Assembly (NCBI GenBank): GCA_021850545.1
Contig: JAJZLU010000062.1
Location: forward strand, 1-34,178
Source of the DNA: Thermoplasmata archaeon
Lineage (GTDB): Archaea; Thermoplasmatota; Thermoplasmata; Thermoplasmatales; Thermoplasmataceae
DNA: 34,178 nt
Reading direction: 5' to 3'
The notes below the pieces were generated by a model. It saw nothing but the letters and a program-made list of their open reading frames with translations. It was not told the origin of the DNA and did not search any database. A program made the position numbers and the translations under genes. This document shows, in pieces, positions 16,115 to 23,740 of the stretch (within the stretch, counting starts at the first letter, position 1; each line of letters begins with the position of its first letter).

Positions 16115-17362
16115 ATGGAGAGCTACCCGGAAACACTTAAGACAAGGCTTCACGACGAAGCATACGAATACAGGAGGGATGCCTTCCTGGCATTCCTCAA
16201 ATCCCCTGTACGGGATTACAAGGAGAGCCCAACAGTCAAGGATTACGTTGAGATAACGGACACCGAGCTCCAGGAAATGCTCTACGGCGAAATGAAGGAA
16301 TCAGCAGAAGCCCTTGAATTTTCAGAATCAGCCAACATAAAGATCAACAACGAGGAGATCACAGTATCCGACGAGCTCTTGAAGCAGGGTGTAACAGTCA
16401 CAACAATGGTAGACGCTCTAAAGACCCAGCCGGAGCTGGTTAAGAAGTACGTATTCCCCAAGCTGGGCAAGGAGAGGATCGAGTACCTCATTAACTCTGC
16501 CTGGAGAAACGGCCTCTTCATAAATATACCGGACAATGCCAAAGTATCTGTCAGGGCACACACCATAGCCAGCGCTTCCGCCTCATTCGCATCCAAGACA
16601 GTCATCATTTACGGCAGGGAGTCAAAGGTCAGATTCACAGACACATATTCAACGTCAGGCCAGGGCAAGGGAATCCAGGGAAAGAACATCTACTTCTTTG
16701 GCGGTGAATCTTCCAGGTTTGACTACCTTTACCTGCAGGACAAGGGCGAGGAAGTAAGGGACATCACTTTTGTGAAGCAGCACCTCGAAAGGTTTGCAGA
16801 ATTCCAGTTCTTCCACATAAACCATGGGAGCTCAAAGGTTCTCTTTGTGGACGAGTCGCAGCAGTATGGCCCAGGCTCATCATTCAGGGTCTATGGCGTC
16901 AACTTCAGCACCAGGGACCAGAAGATGGACATAAGGGACAGCAGCTGCCAGGAAGGGGAGGAATCAAACGCAGACATCCAGGTAAGGGGCGTTGTGACAG
17001 GAAAGAGCTCAACCATACACCGTGGAAATATCGACCTTGAGGAAAAGGCAATGAAGGCCACAGGCTTCTACGACTCAAAGATCCTGCTCCTGTCAAAGGA
17101 TGGTTTTGCAAACAGCAAGCCAGGCCTAGAGATCAAGAATGCCAACACCAGGTCAAAGCATGGTTCTGCAATCAGCAATGTGGATGAGGAACAGATTTTC
17201 TACCTCAGATCCAGGGGAATAGGGGACCAGGTTGCAAGAGGGATGGTTACCGCGGGGTTCGTAGGCTCCATGATAGAAAAAGCTAACGACGAAGATTTTA
17301 CCCGAAAGGTTTACCAATACGCAGAGAGTCTTGGTGCCAATGCGTTCCTGGCAACAAATTAA
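16115..17362 (+). CDS. sufD: SufD, Fe-S assembly scaffold subunit
   Basis: SufD is the paralogue of SufB and completes the SufBC2D complex, contributing a cluster ligand and assisting iron entry. The 415-residue protein has the SufB/D beta-helix domain in its C-terminal half, with STIHRGNIDLEEKA, GFYDSKILLLS, a conserved histidine in RSKHGSAIS, and the family tail YLRSRGIGDQVARGM. The helical N-terminal part is divergent, as usual for SufD. The ATG at 16115 follows a GGATGAT Shine-Dalgarno-like site. Its 3' end overlaps the start of sufS by 23 bases in another frame, indicating tight translational coupling of scaffold and sulfur donor. Confidence 0.94.
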   Translation: MESYPETLKTRLHDEAYEYRRDAFLAFLKSPVRDYKESPTVKDYVEITDTELQEMLYGEMKESAEALEFSESANIKINNEEITVSDELLKQGVTVTTMVDALKTQPELVKKYVFPKLGKERIEYLINSAWRNGLFINIPDNAKVSVRAHTIASASASFASKTVIIYGRESKVRFTDTYSTSGQGKGIQGKNIYFFGGESSRFDYLYLQDKGEEVRDITFVKQHLERFAEFQFFHINHGSSKVLFVDESQQYGPGSSFRVYGVNFSTRDQKMDIRDSSCQEGEESNADIQVRGVVTGKSSTIHRGNIDLEEKAMKATGFYDSKILLLSKDGFANSKPGLEIKNANTRSKHGSAISNVDEEQIFYLRSRGIGDQVARGMVTAGFVGSMIEKANDEDFTRKVYQYAESLGANAFLATN

Positions 17363-18617
17363 AGGGGATTTCCCCTTCTTTATTAATAATGGAAAGGGCT
17401 TAACCTATCTCGACAATGCAGCCACCACACAGAAGCCGCAGAAAGTCCTAGACGCAGTTGTTGATTACTATACGAACTGGAACAGTAACGTCCGGCGCGG
17501 CATATACCGGCTGAGCGAGGAAGCGACAAATCTTTTTGAGAAATCCAGGGAGAACATCTCCCAATTTATTGGCTCAAGGAATCCCCGGCAGCTGGCTTTT
17601 GTCAGGAACGCCACCGAAGCCCTGAACCTTCTTGCATATTCCCTTGGCCATGGCCTCAAGGCAGGTGATGAGATACTCCTGACAATAATGGAGCACCACT
17701 CCAACATCGTCCCATGGCAGTTTCTGCAGGAGAAAGGTGTGAAGGTGAAATTTGCGGACATCAGGGAGGATGGCACCTTAGATATGGATGATTTCCAGTC
17801 CAAGCTGACCAGCAGGACGAAAATTGTTTCCGCAACCCACTGCTCAAATCTCCTTGGAACAATAAACGACGCTGCCGCGCTAGCAAAACTCTCACATGAA
17901 AATGGGTCAGTGTTCATACTGGACGCTGCTCAGAGCGTCCCCCACATGCCTGTTGATGTGGAGAAACTGGACTGCGATTTCATGGCCTTTTCAGGGCACA
18001 AGATGCTTGGGCCCATGGGCATCGGGGTCCTCTATGGGAAATATGGCCTCCTGAATTCACTTCCGCCGTTCAACGGGGGCGGGGAGATGATTAGGGAAGT
18101 GTACACTGACCATTCAACCTATGCCGATGCGCCGGAAAAATTTGAGGCAGGGACTCCCAATGTTGGCGGCGCTGTTGGACTGTCTGCCGCAGTGGATTAC
18201 CTCAGGGAAATCGGCATGGAAAACGTGCGGAGCCACGAAAAGAACCTCATGGCATACACCCTGAAGAAAGAGGAAGAGCACGGCATAGACCTGCTGAAGT
18301 CTTACGGCCCGCGGTCTCCCGAAGTGCGCGGCGGAATTTACACATTCAACCTTGGTGAATTTAATCCCCTCTCCCTCGGAGACGGCCTAAGCAATGAGCA
18401 TATCAGCATAGGGAGCAACGTCCATCCCCATGATGTTGCATCAGGCCTGGACAGCAGCAATATTGCAGTCAGGGCGGGCCACCACTGTGCCATGCCCCTC
18501 ACCCACAGGCTGAACGTTGTGGCAACTTCCAGGGCTTCCTATTACATTTATAACTCAAGGGATGATATTGACCGGCTTTTCGAATCCCTTGCAAGGATCA
18601 GGAGGCTGTACGCGTGA
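17340..18617 (+). CDS. sufS: SufS cysteine desulfurase
   Basis: SufS is a PLP enzyme that removes sulfur from cysteine to give alanine and an enzyme persulfide for Fe-S assembly. The 425-residue protein has YLDNAATTQKP at the N-terminus, EHHSNIVPW, the PLP-binding DAAQSVPH segment with its Asp, and SGHKMLGPMG with the Schiff-base Lys221. The catalytic loop VRAGHHCAMP holds Cys383. The short Cys loop and RAGHHCA pattern place it in the SufS/CsdA group rather than IscS/NifS. The ATG at 17340 is preceded by GGTG; a TTG nine bases earlier is less likely. It overlaps sufD by 23 bases and sufU by four bases. Confidence 0.95.
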   Translation: MRSWQQIKGDFPFFINNGKGLTYLDNAATTQKPQKVLDAVVDYYTNWNSNVRRGIYRLSEEATNLFEKSRENISQFIGSRNPRQLAFVRNATEALNLLAYSLGHGLKAGDEILLTIMEHHSNIVPWQFLQEKGVKVKFADIREDGTLDMDDFQSKLTSRTKIVSATHCSNLLGTINDAAALAKLSHENGSVFILDAAQSVPHMPVDVEKLDCDFMAFSGHKMLGPMGIGVLYGKYGLLNSLPPFNGGGEMIREVYTDHSTYADAPEKFEAGTPNVGGAVGLSAAVDYLREIGMENVRSHEKNLMAYTLKKEEEHGIDLLKSYGPRSPEVRGGIYTFNLGEFNPLSLGDGLSNEHISIGSNVHPHDVASGLDSSNIAVRAGHHCAMPLTHRLNVVATSRASYYIYNSRDDIDRLFESLARIRRLYA

Positions 18618-19009
18618 GTGATGAGGATATCAACACTGAGATACTGCTTGACCATTACAGGAACCCCCACAATTACGGCCAGATAGAAGGCGCCACCGAA
18701 AAGCTCATAGAGTTCAACCCGGTTTGCGGGGACACAGTCCAGATAACGGTAAAAATTCAAGGTGGAATTGTATCTGACATCAAATTTATCGGGCGAGGGT
18801 GCTCAGTGAGCCAAGGAAGCGCATCAATGCTGACGGACAGGGTCAAAGGCATGGCAGTTGAGGAGATCAAGAAAATTAATGGGCAGGATATCCTCAACAT
18901 GCTAGGGCTCAAACTTGGCCCCAGCAGGGAGAAGTGTGCATTGCTTTCCCTGAATGCATTGCATAAATGCATTGCAAACCACGAACAAAAGGCTCAAGGA
19001 GGAATCTGA
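18614..19009 (+). CDS. sufU: SufU/IscU-like sulfur transfer protein
   Basis: This 131-residue protein belongs to the IscU/SufU fold, which accepts sulfur from the desulfurase. The three conserved cysteines and the Asp are present: Cys38 and Asp40 in PVCGD, Cys63 in RGCSVSQGSASML, and Cys108 in EKCALL. The Ser-rich motif after Cys63 and about 45 residues between Cys63 and Cys108 resemble SufU, which has a small insertion relative to IscU; no LPPVK chaperone motif of IscU is visible. The start GTG at 18614 overlaps the sufS stop (GTGA), so the pair is coupled. With SufS it probably forms the sulfur-donor module for SufBCD. Confidence 0.93.
   Translation: MSDEDINTEILLDHYRNPHNYGQIEGATEKLIEFNPVCGDTVQITVKIQGGIVSDIKFIGRGCSVSQGSASMLTDRVKGMAVEEIKKINGQDILNMLGLKLGPSREKCALLSLNALHKCIANHEQKAQGGI
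18997..19002 (+). promoter_or_regulatory. Shine-Dalgarno of the ferredoxin gene
   Basis: AGGAGG inside the end of sufU lies eight bases before the TTG at 19011 and fixes that non-ATG start. Confidence 0.65.
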
Positions 19010-19010
19010 A

Positions 19011-19214
19011 TTGGCAAAGTACAAAATATCAATTGACAGGCCGGGCTGCATAGGGGATGCCATCTGCACAGCCCTTTCCCGGAACTGGTTCATGGACAGT
19101 GACGGCAAGGCAAGCTTCCACAGGGAAATTATTGATGAATCGGAATACGAATCAAATTATGAGGCAGAAATATCCTGCCCTGTGGCTGTTATCAGAATGC
19201 AGAAGCTGGATTGA
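19011..19214 (+). CDS. single-cluster ferredoxin with CxxDxxC motif
   Basis: This 67-residue protein resembles small monocluster ferredoxins: a ferredoxin-like first strand, GCIGDAIC at residues 12-19, a DSDGKASF turn, and SCPVAVI near the C-terminus. Potential ligands are Cys13, Asp16, Cys19 and Cys56. The second usual cysteine is replaced by Asp, as in Pyrococcus ferredoxin, where the cluster can interconvert between [4Fe-4S] and [3Fe-4S]. The TTG start is supported by AGGAGG eight bases upstream; an ATG at 18954 would add residues encoded within sufU. As last gene of the suf operon, one base after sufU, it may deliver electrons to assembly or be a client of it. The family role is inferred from context. 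Confidence 0.82.
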   Translation: MAKYKISIDRPGCIGDAICTALSRNWFMDSDGKASFHREIIDESEYESNYEAEISCPVAVIRMQKLD

Positions 19215-19271
19215 TCCTGAAAAGCCGACGTACCATTTTAAAGGCAACACAGTGATTTCTTCCTAATTCCA

Positions 19272-19832
19272 TCAATGCTCCATTGAAGACCTGGCCACAA
19301 GCAGTAGAACCCCTGCCACCACTCCATTGAATATCAACGTCAGAATTCCAAGCCCCACAGAATTTTCCTGGTAAGCTTCACGGTATTTTCCGGCGTTGTA
19401 ATAAATCCTGATCCTGTTTATCCTGACGAAACAGTAAAGCCCCACTGCAAAGAATACCAGTGGAATCAGCGCGAGGAGGGCGAATGTGCCAATTCCCGGA
19501 GCCAATGCAATTCCAAGGAGCACAACGGCGTATATTCCAAAGGCTACGAGCGTAAGTATGGAAAAGACGAATGCGATAAGGATCAGTGTGGAATTCTCGC
19601 CTCCATTTTTTCCGGAATAGGCCTCCCTGTGGCCAATCACTGCTCCTGCTGCATTCACTGTGACAAGGTATCTCTTTGTTGCCCCTCCGGCCGTACCCTC
19701 CACTCCGACTTCGTAATCTGAACCTTTTTTCTCGAACTGGAAAATGTGAAGGACAGTGTTTCCCAAGCCAGTCTGGGTGGCAATCCAAGCCTTTGCAGCA
19801 GCTACAATGCGGGAACTGTCTGTGGATTCCAT
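19272..19832 (-). CDS. hypothetical membrane protein with soluble N-terminal domain
   Basis: The 186-residue protein was not recognised as a named family. Residues 1-75 form a soluble domain with a pattern of alternating strands (VLHIFQFEKKGSDYEVGVEG and KRYLVTVNAAGAVI) that would suit a small alpha/beta or PepSY-like fold. Three or four hydrophobic segments follow, at about 81-102, 105-118, 119-138 and 158-180, separated by a basic loop (RINRIRIYYNAGKYREAY). No catalytic residue stands out. The ATG at 19832 lies 23 bases downstream of a TATATAA-type TATA box on the same strand, so it is transcribed on its own with almost no leader. Its location beside the suf operon is convergent and probably incidental. 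Confidence 0.7.
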   Translation of the reverse strand: MESTDSSRIVAAAKAWIATQTGLGNTVLHIFQFEKKGSDYEVGVEGTAGGATKRYLVTVNAAGAVIGHREAYSGKNGGENSTLILIAFVFSILTLVAFGIYAVVLLGIALAPGIGTFALLALIPLVFFAVGLYCFVRINRIRIYYNAGKYREAYQENSVGLGILTLIFNGVVAGVLLLVARSSMEH

Positions 19833-19850
19833 AACAAATTAAATCGCTCT

Positions 19851-19860
19851 TTATATAATA
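19851..19860 (-). promoter_or_regulatory. TATA box of the 19272-19832 gene
   Basis: TATTATATAA on the minus strand is centred about 24 bases before the ATG at 19832. Confidence 0.55.
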
Positions 19861-19917
19861 AAATTGTGAACTATTATTTATGATGAGCAGGCGGACCCAA
19901 AATTATTGAATCCTGTT

Positions 19918-21378
19918 TTACTGCAGTGATTCCCTGAACTTCCTGATGTCGGGATTAGTGAGGATTCCATGTTCAACCAGTGAATCCATGCTTATCCTAG
20001 CCTGTTTTGTGGTGTCCCTTTCCCTTACAGTGACAGTCTTTTCCTTAATGGTGTCCTGGTCCAGGGTTATGCAATAAGGTGTTCCGATCTCATCCTGCCT
20101 TGCGTATCTCTTGCCGATGGAGCCGCTCTGGTCGAAGTATACATACGGGTCCAGCTCAAGGATCTTCTCATGGAGTTCCCTGGCGAGGCCATCCAGGCCG
20201 TCCTTGTTTACAAGGGGAAGAATTGCAGCATGGTAGGGCGCAACCCTTTCCGGAAGCCTGAGAACCTTGAAACCGTTTTCCCTGGTGTAGAAGGAATGCA
20301 TTAGCAGTGAAAGGGCCATCCTGTCTATGCCATAAGCTGGCTCTATGATTGAAGGGATAACATCCCTGTCGTCCACCTTAACGGACATGGATTCGCCGGT
20401 TGCATCCTGGTGCTTTTTGAGGTCATTCCTGTCCGCTATGCCTACAACTTCAACCCATGAATCATCAAGGAGCGCCTCTGCATCCCATGAATCGACTGAA
20501 TAATGGGCCAGTTCATCATCATGCTGCTGCCTGAACCTTATATTCCCATGGTGCAGCCCAATAGACTTGAGTATATTGTAGGTCTTGTTGATGAAATATG
20601 CCATGGCATTACTGCTGATTATTCCCTTCTCGAACGCATTCTTCACATCAGAAACAACTTCTGGGCCATTCTTTGGGGCAAACTTGATCTGTTCCCCTGG
20701 AGAGAGATCTTTCCAGAACTTCTTCTCCGGGATGACGAAAACCTCTACTTCGCCCATGTTGAGCTCCTTCATTCTCAGAAGGCTTTGCCTGGGCGATATT
20801 TCGTTCCTGAAGCCCTTCCCTAGCTGGGCAACAGCCATGGGGAGTTTTCCCCTGAACACTGTGTTAAGGAGCTTGAAATTTACAAATATTCCCTGTGCGG
20901 TCTCAGGCCTGAGGTAAAGGTTGCCCGAGCTTACCTGTTCCGGGATCTTGAACATCTGCTTTGACTCGAAAGCCTTCGTGATCCTTGTGCCGCATTTGAC
21001 GCACTTTACTGTGTTGTCCTGGAGAAACTTGTCCGCTTCATCCTCGCTCTTCAAGACCAGGTCGCTTCCAGCAGCTTTCATGACAGTTTCCAGCTTTTCG
21101 CGGTTATGGCACTTGGGGCATTCGGTTGCTAGGTCTGAAAATTTCTCGATGTGCCCTGAGGTCCTGAAAACAGATTCGGGAACAATTACGGGGGTATCGA
21201 TCATTATTCCTCCTTCTGCAATGTAGGCCTCTTTCCATGCCTTTATGACATTGTCCTTAAGCATCACGCCAAGCGGGCCATAATCGTAGAAACCGGATTC
21301 TCCGCCGTATATTGAGTAAGAGGGCCAGAAGAACCCTCTTCTCTTTGCAAGTTCTATTACCTGTTCGTACACATTCAT
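19918..21378 (-). CDS. glyS: glycyl-tRNA synthetase, archaeal/eukaryotic type
   Basis: This homodimeric class II synthetase charges tRNA-Gly. The 486-residue protein starts with the typical EQVIELAKRRGFFWPSYSIYGG and carries motif 1 around GPLGVMLKDN, motif 2 with GKGFRNEISPRQ, and motif 3 in EPAYGIDRMALSLL. Two Cys pairs, CPKC and CVKC, form a zinc-binding insertion, as in many archaeal GlyRS. A C-terminal anticodon-binding domain occupies roughly the last 100 residues. Length is near that of the Thermus alpha2 enzyme and unlike the bacterial alpha2beta2 type. Its ATG overlaps the stop of the upstream CBS-domain gene (ATGA), so translation is coupled, and no separate promoter is visible. Confidence 0.97.
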   Translation of the reverse strand: MNVYEQVIELAKRRGFFWPSYSIYGGESGFYDYGPLGVMLKDNVIKAWKEAYIAEGGIMIDTPVIVPESVFRTSGHIEKFSDLATECPKCHNREKLETVMKAAGSDLVLKSEDEADKFLQDNTVKCVKCGTRITKAFESKQMFKIPEQVSSGNLYLRPETAQGIFVNFKLLNTVFRGKLPMAVAQLGKGFRNEISPRQSLLRMKELNMGEVEVFVIPEKKFWKDLSPGEQIKFAPKNGPEVVSDVKNAFEKGIISSNAMAYFINKTYNILKSIGLHHGNIRFRQQHDDELAHYSVDSWDAEALLDDSWVEVVGIADRNDLKKHQDATGESMSVKVDDRDVIPSIIEPAYGIDRMALSLLMHSFYTRENGFKVLRLPERVAPYHAAILPLVNKDGLDGLARELHEKILELDPYVYFDQSGSIGKRYARQDEIGTPYCITLDQDTIKEKTVTVRERDTTKQARISMDSLVEHGILTNPDIRKFRESLQ

Positions 21379-22217
21379 AGGAACACACTGAGTATCTGAA
21401 TATCGTACAGCATATCTACTAGCTGTCCAGTACCCTGAAGAACAGGAAGTTGATTATAGTTTCCAGCTTCCATCTTTCTTACAGCGATCTCAAGTGTATC
21501 GTTGCTGTTGGTAACAACCGGCTGGGTGATCATGAAGTCTTTTACCGGCTCGCTCGGTAGCACAATATTCCTCTTCTCAATGAGGTAAGTCACGACATTC
21601 CTTATGCCGTCCCAGGACCATGGGTCCTCGTCATCGGCCATTCCCGTCTCAGAAATGTGGTGGCTCGTTCCCACGTCGACATTCTCGAAAAGGTCCCTGT
21701 CTGTGATAAGGCCCTTGAAATTGCCATCCTCATCAACAACCGGGCATGCATATACCCTGGAAAGCCTCATGGTGAATGCCACGACATTGAGGGGAGTTTC
21801 TTCCCAGATCGGAATTGCCACTCCCTTGAGGACCTCCCTCACTCTCTTCTTTCCGAACCTTGACCTGATTTCCGGAAGGAAGTTCTGTGGTGTAAGGATG
21901 CCTGTGATCCTGTTTTCTCCGTCTAAAACCGTAACATGTCTCCTGTTCTGCTTTATCATCTCTTCTGCGGCATTCTCAATTGGGGCATCCTCGTATACGG
22001 TGGAAGCCTTCCTCATGGTCATTGCCGTCTGGTCCTCGTCCGGATGGTCGAATATATCCCTCCTGCTGATGATTCCCGCATATTTTCCACGGGAATCTGC
22101 GAGAGGAAGCCCGGTGATATTGTTCTTGATCAGCGTCTTTATGATCTCACTGACGCTGCTTGGCACTTTGTATACTATTGGGTCTCTGGTCATGATCTCC
22201 GCAACGGTTTTGGACAT
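21375..22217 (-). CDS. four-CBS-domain protein coupled to glyS
   Basis: The 280-residue protein consists of four CBS motifs, at about residues 4-58, 66-122, 128-182 and 220-278, that is two Bateman modules, and no enzymatic domain. Such modules usually bind adenine nucleotides such as AMP, ATP or S-adenosylmethionine and act as energy or metabolite sensors. Repeated sub-motifs are seen, for example GLPLADSRGKYAGIISRRDI and PVVDEDGNFKGLITDRDL. The start at 22217 is preferred to 22235: the TATA box at 22235-22247 overlaps the upstream ATG and predicts a leaderless message starting at 22217. Its stop overlaps the glyS start by four bases. It may regulate protein synthesis or GlyRS, but that is inference from the coupling. 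Confidence 0.88.
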   Translation of the reverse strand: MSKTVAEIMTRDPIVYKVPSSVSEIIKTLIKNNITGLPLADSRGKYAGIISRRDIFDHPDEDQTAMTMRKASTVYEDAPIENAAEEMIKQNRRHVTVLDGENRITGILTPQNFLPEIRSRFGKKRVREVLKGVAIPIWEETPLNVVAFTMRLSRVYACPVVDEDGNFKGLITDRDLFENVDVGTSHHISETGMADDEDPWSWDGIRNVVTYLIEKRNIVLPSEPVKDFMITQPVVTNSNDTLEIAVRKMEAGNYNQLPVLQGTGQLVDMLYDIQILSVFL

Positions 22218-22234
22218 ATTCTGAAGATATTCCA

Positions 22235-22247
22235 TTAATATATATAG
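22235..22247 (-). promoter_or_regulatory. TATA box of the CBS-glyS operon
   Basis: TTAATATATATAG on the plus strand reads CTATATATATTAA on the minus. Its centre is 26-27 bases before the ATG at 22217, which decides that start over the ATG at 22235. Confidence 0.65.
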
Positions 22248-22333
22248 TAAATCACTTCCAGTTTTTGAAGAAGTTAGACATACGGATCCCTGAAATAGCG
22301 CGTTTTTGGCTGAAGCTGCTTTATACCCCTGCT

Positions 22334-22367
22334 AGAAAAAAGCAAACCTCAAGTAGAAAAAGTTTGC
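22334..22367 (-). terminator. hairpin plus T-tract after the UPF0173 gene
   Basis: On the minus strand GCAAAC and GTTTGC (22342-22347 and 22362-22367) form a six-base stem with a 14-base loop, followed by TTTTTTC. It lies 27 bases after the stop of the hydrolase gene and resembles a rho-independent terminator. Confidence 0.65.
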
Positions 22368-22393
22368 CTTGGATATTTTAGAAAAAAATAAGT

Positions 22394-23056
22394 TTACTGG
22401 AGGGTAAACTCCTCTCCAGGCTTCATTACCTTTACAGTGGTGCCGTCAGTAACCATGGACTTGAATTTCTCAGGGTCCTGTTTAATGGGCGGAAAAGTGT
22501 TGAAGTGCATAGGTATTGTGTACTTGGCACCAATCAACTTAGCTGCAACTGCAGCCTCCTTCGGGCTCATGGTGAAAAACCCGCCAATTGGAAGAAGCGC
22601 AACATCAGGGTGGTAAAGCTCGCCGATGAGCTTCATGTCACCAAAGAGTGCCGTGTCCCCAGCATGGTAAATGGTCTTTCCATCTCCCGATACTAGGGCT
22701 CCGCATTCATTTCCAGAGTGGTCAGCGTGTGTAAGCCCCATACTCACTTCTCCAAACTGTGTCAGGTTTCCCTTGTTCATTCCGATGAAGTTCTCCTGGG
22801 GAACGCCGTGTTCTGCACCCATTGATGAGAGTTCGAACATGCCAACTATCTTTGCCCCTGTCCTCTTGGATATTGTGAATGCATCTCCTACATGATCCAT
22901 ATGGTTATGCGTTACCATAATGAAATCCGCTTTCTGTATATCCGACTCCTTCATCGCAGCATTGGGGTTGTCTGTGAGAAAGGGATCGATGAGTACTGTC
23001 GCCTTGCTGAATTTAACCATCCAGGCTGCATGTCCTAACCATTTCAGTGTTACCAT
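22394..23056 (-). CDS. UPF0173-type metallo-beta-lactamase-fold hydrolase
   Basis: The 220-residue protein has the metallo-beta-lactamase fold with the metal-binding motif THNHMDH (His50, His52, Asp54, His55). Further likely ligand histidines are in LTHADHSGNE, in YHAGDT with the bridging Asp, and in IPMHFNTFP near the C-terminus. Length and order match the UPF0173 family of uncharacterised metal-dependent hydrolases, related to UlaG-type lactonases and cyclic phosphodiesterases. The substrate is unknown. The ATG at 23056 has a GGTGA Shine-Dalgarno at 23061-23065 and a TATA box at 23082-23094. It is transcribed alone, followed by its own terminator hairpin. Confidence 0.9.
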   Translation of the reverse strand: MVTLKWLGHAAWMVKFSKATVLIDPFLTDNPNAAMKESDIQKADFIMVTHNHMDHVGDAFTISKRTGAKIVGMFELSSMGAEHGVPQENFIGMNKGNLTQFGEVSMGLTHADHSGNECGALVSGDGKTIYHAGDTALFGDMKLIGELYHPDVALLPIGGFFTMSPKEAAVAAKLIGAKYTIPMHFNTFPPIKQDPEKFKSMVTDGTTVKVMKPGEEFTLQ

Positions 23057-23081
23057 TGATTCACCGATCTATTATTTTGGA

Positions 23082-23094
23082 TTTCTATAAACTA
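23082..23094 (-). promoter_or_regulatory. TATA box of the UPF0173 gene
   Basis: AGTTTATAGAAAT on the minus strand is about 32 bases before the ATG at 23056, leaving just enough leader for the GGTGA site. Confidence 0.5.
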
Positions 23095-23212
23095 TTTTCT
23101 GTATTTGCAGGTCGAGAGCTATCTGTTTAAAGTTGAGGAGTCAGGCTGTAAAGGTCAAGGATCCCTTTATAGGAATAATCTCAAGACCTTGGGGTAATTC
23201 TGGATCCCGGCC

Positions 23213-23578
23213 TCAGTGTCCATGTGAATTTGAAGCCTCTCCAGCCTTGTTTCGCTGCTTCTTCTTGTGCCTCACATACAGTGAGCTTCCCAGCAGGCCG
23301 AGATAGTATGGTCCGATGAACAGCACGAAGTAATCATAAATGCTAAAGGCGATGTACAGAGAGAATAACACTATAATGCCCCAGGAAGAGGCTGTTATGG
23401 CAAGCATTACATACATACTGTTGCGCTTGACCTGCTTTTCCGGCCCCTCTTCTTTTGGTTTCGGCTCTTCCTTGGCAACTATGTATCCAAGACCCCAGCA
23501 CTTCTCGCAAACGTCAAGGTGTCCATCAAGATCCGTAACATATCCTGATCCGCGGCAGTTTTCGCAAAGGTAGTTCAT
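23213..23578 (-). CDS. small membrane protein with DnaJ-like Cys zinc motif
   Basis: The 121-residue protein begins with two CxxCxGxG repeats: Cys5-Cys8 (CENCRGSG) and Cys24-Cys27 (CEKCWGLG). Together they can form one four-cysteine zinc site, like half of the DnaJ cysteine-rich domain. A charged linker rich in Glu, Lys and Pro (about residues 36-50) leads to two transmembrane helices, about 54-76 and 80-101, and a basic C-terminus ending in a His-containing tail. The zinc domain would sit in the cytoplasm next to the membrane. The ATG has GGTG just upstream. No J-domain or partner chaperone gene is nearby. A membrane-localised protein-folding or redox role is possible but not shown. Confidence 0.75.
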   Translation of the reverse strand: MNYLCENCRGSGYVTDLDGHLDVCEKCWGLGYIVAKEEPKPKEEGPEKQVKRNSMYVMLAITASSWGIIVLFSLYIAFSIYDYFVLFIGPYYLGLLGSSLYVRHKKKQRNKAGEASNSHGH

Positions 23579-23740
23579 TCCACCACCCTACTTAATTCAT
23601 GCAAATCTGGTACCTAACCGCTACCCCTATCAGGTTAACTGGATTTGGGGCATTAGAATACTGAGCCGGGAATCTACGCACTTTATACTCATTCATTCAA
23701 AGCTGGAGCCGCTGGCATCTCATTCAATTAAGAATGCAAT

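Noticed and set aside
21604-22224. 206-codon open frame opposite the CBS gene
   Set aside because: Shadow of a well-supported four-CBS-domain gene.
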